Origin: Nymphalis io
Lineage: Eukaryota > Arthropoda > Insecta > Lepidoptera > Nymphalidae
Direction of reading: 5' to 3'
DNA length: 64,000 nucleotides
Assembly (NCBI RefSeq): GCF_905147045.1
Contig: NC_065908.1
Span: 62,001-126,000 of the forward strand
The number at the start of each line of letters is the position of its first letter. Position 1 is the first letter of the stretch. The notes under the pieces were generated by a model that was not told the DNA's origin, ran no database searches, and saw only the letters and a program-made list of their open reading frames with translations. The position numbers and the translations under genes are program-made. Positions 47,960 to 60,116 of the stretch are shown here, piece after piece.

Positions 47960-50820
47960 TTCATAATATGCAGGGCCGGATTGGATTATCCATTAGACGG
48001 TGTAGGTAGGCTAGGCAGGCCAAAACTTTGGAATTAAGGTTTTAAAATTCATTGTTAACCTTTTAACCGCCCGACTGCACATCAGTTGTCGTGCCTCCAG
48101 CGCGCGGCGCAGTGAATCGAAAAATCAATACCTACAACGAAGAGGAATGTGCGATACTTAACTTTTTCGAGGTCGATATTTTGTTTATTTGTATTTGCTT
48201 TGATTTAACTAACTAGTAATTAGCTACCTACTTAAATACTACTTATGTTACCCTACGAAATTACCTGGCATTTTTGGTAAGCCAGTAAACCGCTAAATAA
48301 GTTGGTTAATATACTTTACTTTACTTTGTACTTTATTAGTCAGGTTTTGATTTATGTTTATTGTTGTATCGGTAAATCTTGGTATCTTGGTATACCTATG
48401 CAGGTATGTGCCGCTCCCATCATACAATTTTCTGAAAACAATATTAGTAATTCATCTAAATTCGATCATTATTTTTAGTTCTTCTAATTAAGAGACTAAA
48501 GTGTACAAAATCGTAAATGATTGCTTAATAAACTGTTTATCTAGTGTCATCTTTATGATAGAATACAGCGTAATTAAATAAGAAAAACAAAATTAACGAG
48601 CTGTGGTATTTGGTCGTAAATAAACGTTCCTGGCGAAATGGAATCGAAAATATTTGTCGGATTAATCCGATGTGAGCGGTTAAGAGATTAACGAAATTGT
48701 ATAAGGCAAATATTTCTATATGAGGCCCTGACAGGGTTACCCCGGCTCTGATAATATATAAATCAGAGTTATATAGTTATATATATATATATAATGCAAC
48801 GTACATGGCATAAAGCATTTATACCTACATATATTATATTTCTATTGAACTCGTGTAGTTAGGCCCGAGCCTGGAGTCGCAACATTTCGATGGTAACATT
48901 TTAAATCTTTGGGTTTGTTACCACTGATATAATACAGTACTGTTACTTTTTATATTTGTTACACTAAAATAACAATACTAAAATATGTAATTTTGACACT
49001 TGACTACTTACTTTTACGCAAAGCACAAACATTATTATGCAGTCGGTACTCATATGAATGTACACCACTAGAATCAGACAGACACACAATTTTTATGCAG
49101 GTCTGTACTAAAGATTGCGCTCTTCAGGTTAAATCTCAAAGTTCCTCAGTTGTTTTTATATATGAACTGATCTACACAGTTCGGTTCGATTGAATCTGCA
49201 ACTTCAGACATATCTAGATATGTAGACAAGTGAAAGATTTTATGTACCTATACATAATATATAATATTTTGTATCAATATTGTAATCGACGGCAAGCGGT
49301 CATTGACATCCCTCATTGGCTACACAGTCTCCTCTAGTGGTCAAAACAATTAAATACATCATTAATTAATGTATATTTGCTTAGTTTACATTTTAACAAT
49401 GAACAGTAAATCAAATGATGACTGAGACAGTTCGTAACGTGCCCGGAGCCGGCCGGTCGCCGGTCGCCGGTCGCGGTGTCAGCGACCGCCCGCGACTGCT
49501 TGTTTCGTAAATCGTTTCGTCGACACTCGACGTATATGTAAGTTACTGCTAGAAGCACTGGTATTGTTTAAGGTAGAATTCGAGTTTTTAAATAAATGTG
49601 TAATTTTAGATGTCATTATTGAAGGTTACTTTATGTAATATTTTACTAAACGTTTTAACAAACATACTATGTAGTGTCCTCGCTCACGATCAAATAAATT
49701 GTTATTATTAGACATGAATTCCGTTTTGTTTTTATTCCACCGCAAAGTACCACCCACTCCTCGATTAATCTACCACAATACATCAGTACGTGGTATTTTG
49801 TTCCGGTTTGAAAGGTGAGTGAGCCAGTGTAAATACAAGGGACATAGCATCTTAATTCCCAAGGTTGTTGGCGATGTAAGCGATGGTTAACATTTCTTAC
49901 AGTGCCAATGTCTATGAGTGTTGGTGACCAATTACCATCAGGTGGCCCATATGCTCGTCCGCCTACCTATTGTATAAAATAAAAAAAAGCTAGCTCGAGC
50001 TCGGAGCGGAGTTGCGGTTATATTATTACTTCTTTTAAGTAAATTCATTCCGAGCAATACTTTGTCGCATCGTAGCAGGGCCTGCAGTGAAATGGGATCA
50101 TGAGAACAACTATTGATTTTAACCGTACAGATGTTTTGATACATATGTATATATATATATACTAAAATTAGCTCGTTAACACGTATTTCTCTGATTTAAA
50201 TGAAAAAAATGACTTTTCGTTATTCAGGCTTTTATTTTTCTGTAAAAGTAACAAGTTAATTTTACTGTATTTGAAATATAAATTACCGAGTTGGTAACAA
50301 AATGTTGGTTGGTAGATATCTTCAACGATAACATTAGGACCAATAAAAAGGAAATGTCTACACAAATCGGTTAATTTTTACTTTTATTTTTATATTATTT
50401 ATTTACGTTTTAGTTTAGTTTAATTTTGTTTTGTTTTAAAGTTATTTATTTTTATTTTGTAGGTGATAGTGTTTATTAGATTTCTGTTTTTTTTGTTTGT
50501 TCTAATATTACGCTGTATTTACTAACTAATGTAATTTATTTTGTTTTTTTTAAGCCTTTTTATAAGTACGTAATGTCTACATCGAGAAGATTCAATTTTA
50601 AATATTTTCGGTTTAATGTATTATCGTATGTCATTGTTGATTGTATAATTGTACTCAGTTTTGTGGACTAAAAAAAAACGTAAATAAATGTGTGCATGTT
50701 GGACTATAAAAAAACGTAATATGCACCTATACTTAGGTGTGTGATTAAATTTAACGTTAAAAAATAATAATTTTAATACTTATTTAGAAAGAAAAAATCC
50801 ACACATTCTTATTTGTAACT
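47960..50820. other. Intergenic DNA between TMEM86 and CHMP2A
   Basis: No gene found. It holds a short (TA)n run near 48776-48793, a dispersed repeat copy at 49738-49968 and T-rich stretches at 50240-50700. Confidence 0.5.
49738..49968 (+). repeat. Dispersed repeat copy, related to 26204 and 55540
   Basis: It shares AAGTACCACCCACTCC and TTCCGGTTTGAAAGGTGAGTG with the copies at 26204 and 55540, and ends CATCAGGTGGCCCATATGCTC, a common tail of this repeat in Lepidoptera. Confidence 0.6.
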
Positions 50821-50821
50821 T

Positions 50822-50827
50822 TTTATT
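50822..50827 (-). promoter_or_regulatory. CHMP2A polyadenylation signal candidate
   Basis: AATAAA on the minus strand about 255 nt past the CHMP2A stop codon. Confidence 0.55.
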
Positions 50828-51080
50828 CAAATAATATAATATTCAATATATTTACATTTGTTTATCGATAACACTCGAATAAGCTATACATCTGAAACGA
50901 TACTCTATTGCGTGTACACAGCGTGTAAATTAACATTTTATCTGAGATTTAACCTCGGTATCTTTTAAAAGGAACAAGAGGGTTCAAACGAATCCGCATA
51001 GGCTTCAGATTGGCAACGAACAAATTAAAGTGTGAGACAACACGAGCGGTGACGTGTACGTGACGTTAAGCCCGCGCCGC

Positions 51081-52515
51081 CTACTCGCGCCGCAAGTTGT
51101 CGAGGCGCGCCTGCAGCTCGGCGTCGGCGTCGGCCGCGCCCGCGCCGCCCGCGCCGCCCGCGCCGCCCGCGCCCGCGCCGCCCGCCGCGCCCGCGCCGCC
51201 CGCCACCGCCGCCGCCGCGGGCGTTTTCGCTGCAACACACGACATTGAATAAGTAAAGATTTATAAACCTGTGAAATGAGAAAACAATACATAAAATAAA
51301 ATAATATAATATATACTCAGACACCATTGTTAAAATAGAACATCTCTCACTTTACTACTCCCAAGTAATGATCATTGTATAAAAATTACTAATGCTCATT
51401 CAAATTTCTGACATCATTACTTGCTCATCTGTTGTTTTTGTACATTGTGTTGTGTGTTTTCCAGTGACTTTGAATGTGACTGTATATCTGAGTAGCAAAA
51501 TAGATGATGGAAATTTTACCCGTGACGGAAAGTGATCCGGTGGCCTGTGGCAGACCTGACAGCTGGTCGTTGAGTTGCAGCCCCAGCTCATCCAAGATCT
51601 GAGACACCACTGCGTCACTGTCCAGATTCATGCATTTTAATTAACCACATATCAAAATCAAAATGATGTCAAATTTATATTGAAGTATAAATATTAGTTT
51701 TAAAATCTAAGTAGGATTCAAACATTGTCTGAACACTTACCTCTCTTCCTCATCGTCATCAGCCTCCATTGCCTCATCTATAGAGTCATTCATCATTTCC
51801 TCCTTCATGTCCATTATTTCTGATTGTTTTTCAAATTCCTGTTGGAAGTGTTGGTTGTCAAAATTATTATTATATTACGACAAAAAAAAGACAACAAAGA
51901 TGATAGAACTTATCAGTATTATTCATTACAACATGAGATGCACTGGAATACATAACAAAAACAGAGTGTGTAACAACCTGCAATATTTTTTGTATCTGTG
52001 GGACGTTGAGTTGTCTGTTCATGGACGCCATAGCGCGCGTAACGCCGCGCATGGCTTGCGCCATGCTACTTTGGGATTTGAGTGTTTGTATCTTGAGGGA
52101 AACAGCCTGAATATTTGCTTTCATCAACATGAACTTGCGCACATAGCGCCGTGTGCGTACTAAATCTTTTGCCATTATTTTTACTGCGTCCTGTAAAATG
52201 GTGATTCTTTATAAATAGGCATTTAGAAATTTTATATATACTTGAATCTTATGGATGCTTTTGAATGAAAAAACAAATCTTTGAAACAATCAAGCAACTT
52301 TTAGGGTATAGGTTATGTATTGATTCAGTTAGCTTATAAAATCACACCATCTGCCCATCCTTAGCAAGTTTCTTAATGTCTGCTATGACTTTCTTTTCCT
52401 GCTGTTCCATCTTAAGACGCTCCCGATCAAGATCACGCATGGCCTTATTTAGTGCTCTCTGATTCTTTCTCAGCATCTCCTCTGGAGTCATTCGGTGACC
52501 AAATAACCACTCCAT
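51081..52515 (-). CDS. CHMP2A: ESCRT-III subunit CHMP2A / Vps2
   Basis: CHMP2A/Vps2 assembles with CHMP3 on membranes and recruits Vps4 for scission in multivesicular-body sorting, cytokinesis and repair. Exons (minus): 52515-52348, 52190-51978, 51838-51741, 51617-51520 and 51229-51081; together 726 nt, 241 residues (vertebrates 222). The start MEWLFGHRMTPEEMLRKNQR, then VRTRRYVRKFMLMKANIQAV and SMAQAMRGVTRAM form the basic helical core. MDMKEEMMNDSID and SDAVVSQILDELGLQLNDQL form the acidic part. The end, ELQARLDNLRRE, is the MIM1 motif that binds Vps4. The extra length is an almost pure Ala/Gly tract (about residues 197-224) just before MIM1. The gene is head to head with the RFC2-type gene. 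Confidence 0.97.
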
Positions 52516-53513
52516 CTTTTACCTTCAAAATCACATCACATATATGCTTAAAATTTTAAAAATAGTTGTATACATGTCAATATAAACAACAGGTTTATGG
52601 ATTCTAAGTCACTAAATATAAGTTATAGAAAGATTAACTAAATTCAATATTTGAAATTATTATAAATAGTTGGTTGCAATCCTTTGCCCTGGAAACACTT
52701 TTACAAAATCCTATTTATTTTAACAAACTTTCAAAATTCAATACTATAATCAAATGCTATTTTAGAATAATTCGGGATTGTAACTTTTAATTACCTCAAT
52801 GTATCCTTTAGGTGTATTACAAAGAGTCAACAGTTGTTTGGGGTGATGATTCACCCAGACACAGTATAAAATCAAACACAATTCCAATTATGCTTTGTAA
52901 GAAAATAAATACATCAAATGAACTGCTATAACGAAAATACGATATGAGAGGTAATTAAAACTTTATAAAACTAAAAAAACTGATCTGAATTTAATAATAA
53001 TATAAGGCATTTGAGTGTTTACGATTCCAGTTTACAACCAACGAAATTTCGTTTAGTTATCATTGTCAGCTGTCACTGTCAGTGATCACTCTATCAGTTT
53101 CTAAATGACATTTTATTTCGTGAAACGTTCTCAATATCTCAAATAAATGTGAATATTATTTTATTTTTTCTTTTCAGTAGATTGTGTTATAGTAAAATAT
53201 TATATACATAAAATATATTATCATATTAGCCAATGAACGACTGAAATATGAGGTTCCGTTGTGACTTAAGTTTTGTTTGACATTGTTACTCTACATAAGT
53301 AGGTAAACACTTAACCACTCTTTTTATACTGTATACAATAGAATAGACATTGTTTTGAGTTATGTATATGTAAAATTCGCGCTCTTTTACTTGATAAGTT
53401 TTCGTAATTTCTCTTTTTTTATTTATGTTATATTAAGCTTATAGCAATAATATATAATTTTAATCTATAAAATATTAGTATAGCTTAGTGTAGGAATTGT
53501 TTCACATATAAAA
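52516..53513. promoter_or_regulatory. Divergent promoter region, CHMP2A / RFC2
   Basis: Start codons of the divergent genes are 998 bp apart. The interval is AT-rich and must contain both 5' UTRs and promoters; further non-coding 5' exons cannot be excluded. Confidence 0.55.
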
Positions 53514-56500
53514 ATGAGTGATGAGGATGTAACTATTATGGAAGTTGATGAGATGGACCCAAAACCTAGCAAGCCGGTTGGTCCGAGCAAATCGACTTCT
53601 AATTTGCCGTGGATAGAGAAATATCGACCACAAACGTTTACTGACATCGTAGGCAACGAAGACACAGTATCGAGGTTGTCTGTTTTTGCTCGCACCGGCA
53701 ATGCTCCAAATATTATCATCGCTGGTCCGCCTGGAGTCGGCAAAACAACTACTATTCTTTGTTTGGCGCGAGCGCTCCTCGGCTCTGCTTTTAAGGACGC
53801 TGTGCTTGAGCTAAATGCTTCCAACGACCGTGGAATTGATGTCGTGCGTAATAAGATTAAAATGTTTGCCCAGCAGAAGGTTAGTATCAGGTATTGTACG
53901 AACTAGAAAAACCTTAACTCTCCCTCATGTTTCAGAAAATTAAATTCATTTAAAGTTTGCAAATGGCTTGCAATTCCCATTTAATGTACATACCGTTTTG
54001 ATAACAACATTGTTAAAAATTTACACTAGTATTTTTTTATTTAGAATAAAGTTCTAATCAAGTTTTTTTTAAGAATAACCACATATATGATTGTGTCCAT
54101 AAGCAACAATACATTGAACATCTTTCTATAATACCTGTATCTCCTGTGGTTAGGTAACACTGCCAGCAGGGAGACACAAGATAGTGATTTTAGATGAAGC
54201 AGACAGTATGACAGATGGCGCTCAGCAGGCCCTACGCCGGACAATGGAACTTTATTCCAGCACAACACGATTTGCACTTGCTGCGAATAACAGTGAGAAA
54301 ATCATAGAGCCAATACAGTCTCGCTGTGCTGTGCTGCGTTACACCAAGCTCACCGATGCACAAATTATGGCTAAGGTTTAGATTTTCTCTTCTGAGATTT
54401 TAAGAAATAATAATTTATTATTTACAGTTTCACAATTTCATTGAAAAATATTATATATCAATTAATATATTGAATTACAAGAAACAGGATTGTCTGTTCT
54501 CAAAGGAAATGAACTGGAAGCGAATGAAGTGAAGGTATCAAAAATGTTCCTATAAAAGTTATTATTTGGTGTGTACTCTGAAAACTATTGAAGATTAATA
54601 TGTAAATAACGTATAACATATTTATAGTACTCATCATTACCCACAAAAAAGTCTGCGAGGCTATATTGTATATCTAACTATTAAAATTAAGTCACATTAA
54701 CTGCTTTTTTTTTCAAAATTAGACAATCAAAACACTAATAGAATTGAGAGATAATGACATTTGTATTATGATATCAATCAATATGTAGTTAAATAACTTC
54801 ATAAAAAAGGGTTAATTATGTACATGTAAGTAACAGCCTGTGAATGTGTGGGACATTCACAGGCTTATGCTGGGCTAAGATCTCCTCTCCTTTTTTGAGG
54901 AGAAGGTTTGGAGCTCATTCTATGTACATTCAATACATATGGTAGAATTTCAGAAAAATTAGACACATGCAGGTTTCCTCACGATGTTTACTTTTACCGT
55001 CAAGCACGAGATGAATTATAAACACAAATTAAGCACATGAAAATTCAGCGGTGGCTTGCCCGGGTTTGAACCCACGATCATCGGTTAACGTTCACGCGTT
55101 CTAACCACTGGGCCATCTCGGCTTTTAATTTTCCGAATCGGACCTTTCGTTTAGAAGTAAGGACTGGTATAATTACGCAAAAAGTAAGAAAATGCCGCGG
55201 TGTGAGCGAACCACGGGTATCGGAAGCGAACAGCACTACGTGTTTCAGTCTATTGACATACAAACACCCTTTATTATTTGAACTAAACTAACTAAAACAA
55301 GTTGAATACGTTTAATATTTTATTTATGATTTAAAATAAAAGAAAATTATAAAAATTTGAGCCGGTGCGGTGCCCTTCGAACTTTCAACATTAAATTATA
55401 CATTTAAATTAATATCTTAGGTATTACGGTAAAATTTAACACAAGAAAAAATATTATGGTGGTGGCCAATGGTGCGGTGGCGAAGTAGTCGACGCAAAGA
55501 CTTCCTATGTTCCATGTTTACGTGTTGTTTTTGTAAAAGTCCACCTGAAAAAGTACCTCCCACACGTGACATATTCTACCGAAAATTAGCAATATTTAGT
55601 ATTAATGTGTTCCAGTTTGAAGGACGAATGAGCCAATTTTGTGTTTGTTTTGTGGCCCATGGCGATGTAAAGGATAATTAAAAAATTTTTTTAGTGCCAA
55701 TGTTATGCCACCCATGATTAATTAATTAACAGGTAAATAACTATTATAATGACAAAACTATAAAATAACGGGCCAACTTTTTTAAAAGATTTGTCTCATA
55801 ATGTGGGACAAATGTATGGTGAGCTACCACTCACACAGAAGCCGGAGACAAATCCTAAGAATGTAATAATAAAAAAATACGCAGTGTGTTGTAGTACGCA
55901 TATATATTATATCGATTGGCGAACGTTTATACTTTATTGATTAAAACATTGTACATGGTGTAATCTTCAATTTAAATTGATTTTTCAGGTGATCGAGGTC
56001 TGCGAAAAGGAACAGCTGTCCTACACGGAGGAGGGCGTGAACGCCGTCGTGTTCACCGCGCAAGGCGACCTGCGCGCCGCACTCAACAACCTGCAGGCCA
56101 CGGCGCAGGGCTTCGCGCACGTCAGCCCCGACCACGTGTTCAAGGTGTGCGACGAGCCGCACCCCATGCTCGTGCGCGGCATGCTCGACGCCTGCATCCG
56201 GCAGGACATTCACGAGGCCTACAAGGTATGCTCCAGGACGCGGTCAGGTATCGCTGGACGTGCCCTGGGAAACGTCACTCTCTATCCGCAGGTGATCGCC
56301 AAACTTTGCAAACTGGGCTACGCGGCGGAGGACATCGTGAGCAACGTGTTCCGAGTGTGTAAGACGCTGGACGTCGACGAGGAGCTGCGCCTGGGGCTGG
56401 TGCGCGAGGTGGGGCGGACGCACCTGCGCGTGGCGGACGGGCTGGCGTCGCCGCTGCAGCTGGCGGCGCTGCTCGCGCGCATGTGTCGCGTGGCCGCGCG

Positions 56501-56519
56501 CGCGCCCGCCGACTGGTAG
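53514..56519 (+). CDS. RFC2: Replication factor C subunit 2 (40-kDa clamp-loader ATPase)
   Basis: AAA+ subunit of the RFC clamp loader, which opens PCNA and places it on primed DNA; orthologous to human RFC2, named RfC4 in Drosophila. Exons: 53514-53879, 54154-54375, 55989-56225 and 56292-56519. All are phase 0, giving 350 residues (human 354). Visible motifs: LPWIEKYRPQTFTDIVGNE; Walker A GPPGVGKTT; ELNASNDRGID; Walker B ILDEADSM; the arginine-finger SRC motif in IQSRCAVLRY; FTAQGDLRAALNNLQ; then the collar with VFRVCKTLD. All catalytic motifs are intact. Intron 2 (1.6 kb) contains an antisense SINE and a dispersed repeat. Exons 3 and 4 are much richer in GC than exons 1 and 2. Confidence 0.97.
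54830..55124 (-). repeat. tRNA-derived SINE in RFC2 intron 2
   Basis: Same family as 24705-24997: tRNA-like head AAGCCGAGATGGCCCAGTGG at the right end, B box GGGTTCAAAC, body and tail to the left. The tail contains a new 12-bp inverted repeat (54836-54847 and 54853-54864) at the place where other copies read straight through. Confidence 0.85.
55540..55725 (+). repeat. Dispersed repeat copy in RFC2 intron 2
   Basis: It has AAGTACCTCCCACACG, TGTTCCAGTTTGAAGGACGAATGAGCCA and AGTGCCAATG in the same order as 49738-49968; more diverged. Confidence 0.55.
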
Positions 56520-56962
56520 CCGCCTGCCAGCCGCCTGCCAGCCGCCTGCCAGCCGCTTGCCGACCTCCACACCGGCTACAGTATTTAAGTTATTTCTTAC
56601 CCGTACTAAGGCGCGTTTTCCATTACATTTTGATTCATCTTTTATATAATTTATATTGTAGTGTCAATATTCAGTCCAGTACTTACAATAGGCTCGTTGA
56701 CACTTTCCGGACTAGATTACCTAGTGAACTAAACATATGCTATATTATGTAACATCAATCCATGTTCCTAGTGATAAAAAGGCTAAAACACTAACTTTGT
56801 ACGTACACCAAGAGAAACTTAGACAAGTTTATTTTATTCAGTTGAAAACATCAAGTTATATAAATAATGTTTAGTTGAGTACAAGTTACAACCATAGAGA
56901 AAAGTAATGTTTACATCTCGAATGACGTCACAATCATGGCGGATAGCGTTTTGCGCAATTAG

Positions 56963-56968
56963 AATAAA
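56963..56968 (+). promoter_or_regulatory. RFC2 polyadenylation signal candidate
   Basis: AATAAA about 445 nt past the RFC2 stop. A minus-strand AATAAA lies at 56833-56828, so the 3' UTR of the convergent Gnpda gene could overlap that of RFC2. Confidence 0.45.
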
Positions 56969-57333
56969 TATATGTTTATAAATTGAATTTCTCCAGCCCT
57001 ATTCGAATTGTATGCATTCAAATCGACATGTTGTCCCTTAAGACAGGAACACTTCATCAGTAACTGTTCAGTGAGTGAACTTGTTCATTGTTAAGGCAAA
57101 GGAAAAGACGATATTTGTAAGAAATATACATGTATTGTTGCAAAAATTAATATAAAAATAAAAGATACATCACTGATAAATCTTATCAAATACAAAACTC
57201 GTAACACGACGTATTTTATACGATTGTTTTTTTTTTTTAATACAGCGAAGGCCCCAACATACAGCTGTGTCGTGGTCGTATAACATTAGAGATTATAATA
57301 TAACGATGTGTTGTGTCTGTACTGGAATGTGTC

Positions 57334-60116
57334 TCACCGCGTGCCGGCGATCAGCTTGTTGTGCTCGCCCATCAGACTCTGCGCAACAGACAACACGTAC
57401 ACTCGTGTACTTATTAACAATTTTGTTCTTCAAAAATAATAATAATCATTGTCGCCGTCTCTATTATCGTATGCAATTAGATTGATAAATTAAAGAAACC
57501 CGCTTCCGCCGCTACATCTCAGGTGCTTATTTCCGGACCGATGGCAGATTTCTGTCAATCTACGAGCGCTAACGCTTCCGCGACCACACTAGAGACGGAA
57601 GTATCGAATATCGAAATCCCCCTGAATACCAAACTGGCGTCCGACAACCGTCCAACAACCGAGACGAATGAAACAGTACACGAGCGAAGGGCCCGCCGCG
57701 CGCCGCCGCCCGGCGCCGCGCCGTCAGTGCAGCGCGCGCTGCAGCCGCGCGGGCGCGCTCGCGATCATCTTCTGGTGCTCGCCGCTCAGCGCCTGCGCGA
57801 CACCACACTCGCTCAAGCCCAAATTGAACACTTTACGACGTCCGTTCGCAATCGAAAGAACTTTTAGATTCGAACGAAACTGGGAACAGTGAGTACTCGA
57901 GGAGCTTAAAACTTTCGAGTGGAAGAAAAAAATTGAGTCGTTTAAAATTCAGCCTCGAATCGTGCAATCATGCGTTTCTCGTGCTCTCGTGCTTCTCGTG
58001 CGACCCGAACCTCCGAGCGCCCCCTCACATGCACCGACGCCAATTTCCGATTAGAGAGAGAAAGTTATATTCTCCGAAGCGACCTCACATGTAGCGTTGC
58101 GGGTTTAACTCGTAGTCACTCGGAGTACGAGTTAAACCCGACGCGCCGCTATATTATATAGGTTTAACTATTACCAACAGCTGAGTGTTTTGGTTGCGAT
58201 CGGATTTATTTGTGTTTATGTTGTTATTATGTTTGTATTAGTTACAATGTCGTGTCCCTGTAGCCCATATGAAGAGACGTGTCAGGCAAAGCGACTGTAT
58301 AAACACTACTTTCGTAACGCTTATAGAATTTATAAATAATAAAATCTAGAACAATCGTAATTTTATTCGATAATGTGAATATATCTTACATTACCAAAAC
58401 TCGCTTAAGGCATTTAATTTTCGGTGTCGCGATTTTGAAAAGACTGTTCGCGTATTACGCTGGTATGTGATGCCATTAATATGTGGAAAGTATTCAAGAA
58501 AATCTGGAAATGTATCTGAAATGGGTGTTCTGAAATATGTAGCGCTTATGTTAGAAAAGAAGCTAACATTGAACGTGTAACATTTCAACCATTCCTACCA
58601 GGAAGATTCCGCTCCGCATTCGCACGCGGTAAAGCAATATCAATGAATTTAGTTTTTAACATTTCACGAGCGACATTCGTACAGAGTTCTTTGTAATCTC
58701 GTGAATATTTAAAGAAAGTAAGACTCCGACTTGTATTACCAAGTTTCAGAGTCCGCAAAGTCACTTAAGATTTAGCAGACACTAACATTTGTTACATAAT
58801 ATGTTAAAAGATTTTACTATATAATTACTAAAAGAAATATGCTTCATATTATTTATAAATAAATATTAAAAGGATGATAGAGGCGTAGACTTTAAAATCT
58901 TCGATTTGCATACAAGATTGAACTAAAGTGCCTAGCGGCTGCCTTGGCTCACCTTAAAGTACTTGACGGTCTTGACGCGCAGCTCGAGCGTGGCGTCCTC
59001 GTCGCACACGAACAGCGTCTGCGCGTGCTGCTGGAAGGCGGACACGGTCCACATGTGGTTGACGCCCTCCTCCACCGCCTTGGCTAGCGCCAACGCCTTG
59101 TGCACGCCCGTTATCAGGATCATCACCTGCGAGCACACGCGACTCTCGCTACATTCCAGCCACTCTCTACCGCTCGGGAACGGCTACGAGTATTATCGAT
59201 GGCGCGTTTACCGGAAGCCTCGAGGGTCGTAGTGACGATATACGATACAATCCAGCTTTTAATATATATAATAAAGTGGTAAAATGCGTCAGAATTAACA
59301 AAACAAGCATACATAAGTTGAAATCGACAATTTGATGCTAGAGGATCGACCTCAGTTAGAGTGAGCGAGAGGGCACACCTCCTTGGCGTCCATGACGGTG
59401 CCGACGCCGACGGTGAGTGCCTGGCGCGGCACCTTGGAGATGTCGTTGCCGAAGAAGCGTTTGTTGGCCTCCAACGTGTCGTAGGCTAGAGTCTTAACGC
59501 GCGTGCGCGACACCAGCGACGAGCCCGGCTCGTTGAACGCGATGTGGCCGTCGGGGCCGATACCTGCCGACACGGAAAGGTTGAACTGTGTAAGTGACAA
59601 GGGAGAGGGAATATCGCCGCGAGTGGCGACTCGCTCTAACCTCCGATGAAGAGATGTACTCCGCCGGCCTCTGCGATGAGGTCCTCGAAACGCTCGCACT
59701 CCGCGACGAGGTTAGGCGCGTTGCCGTCTAACACGTGCGCGTGCGCAGGGTCGATGTCGATGTGCTTGAAGAACTCGTTCCACATGTAGTAGTGGTACGA
59801 CTCGGGGTGGTCGCGCGGAAGGCCTGCACGGACAGACTCAATTAATCGGTGTCGTTGACTTGAATCGAAGACAATAGTAGCGACACTGACCGACATACTC
59901 GTCCATATTGAACGTGGTAACGTATTTAAAGGAGAGGCGGCCCTCCTTGTAGAAGTCGATGAGGCGGCGGTACATGCCGAGCGGCGTGCCGCCGGTAGGC
60001 AGGCCGAGCACGAAGCGGCGGTCCGGCCCCGGCGCGAACTCCGTGATGCGCTGCAGCACGAAGCGCGCCGCCCAGTCCGCCACCACCGACGCGTCCTCCA
60101 GGATTATGAGACGCAT
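57334..60116 (-). CDS. Gnpda: Glucosamine-6-phosphate deaminase/isomerase, isoform ending in the distal exon
   Basis: It converts glucosamine 6-phosphate to fructose 6-phosphate and ammonia in the cytosol, opposing the hexosamine pathway that feeds chitin and glycan synthesis. Exons (minus): 60116-59891, 59823-59641, 59563-59379, 59126-58953 and 57378-57334. The first four total 768 nt, 256 codons; the last adds SLMGEHNKLIAGTR, giving 270 residues (human about 289). The start MRLIILEDASVVADWAA is typical. The sugar-phosphate loop is GLPTGGTPLG. NMDEYVG carries the catalytic Asp. FIGGIGPDGHIAFNEPGSS carries the active-site Asp, His and Glu. ITGVHKALALAKAVEEGVNHMWT is the lid and allosteric region, and KTVKYFK closes exon 4 in phase 0. 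Exon 5 resembles the family C-terminus. A second possible last exon lies upstream in the same intron. Confidence 0.95.
57724..57792 (-). CDS. Gnpda: Candidate alternative last exon of Gnpda
   Basis: After the acceptor GTGTCGCGCAG this stretch reads ALSGEHQKMIASAPARLQRALH followed by TGA, in the same phase 0 as the distal last exon. It shares the pattern xLxGEHxKxIA with SLMGEHNKLIAGTR of the distal exon, consistent with exon duplication. Joined to exon 4 it would give 278 residues. Only one of the two can be the end of a given mRNA. Use in transcripts is inferred from the preserved acceptor, frame and similarity. Confidence 0.7.
   Translation of the reverse strand, partial: ALSGEHQKMIASAPARLQRALH
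57793..58952 (-). other. Gnpda intron 4, proximal part
   Basis: No coding feature seen. A 15-bp inverted repeat lies at 58100-58114 and 58126-58140. Confidence 0.5.
58100..58140. repeat. Perfect 15-bp inverted repeat, 11-nt loop
   Basis: Arms 58100-58114 and 58126-58140 are exact reverse complements (CGGGTTTAACTCGTA), in Gnpda intron 4. Confidence 0.8.

Noticed and set aside
53465..53824. 119-codon minus frame opposite RFC2 exon 1
   Set aside because: Antisense shadow of a conserved coding exon with no features of its own.
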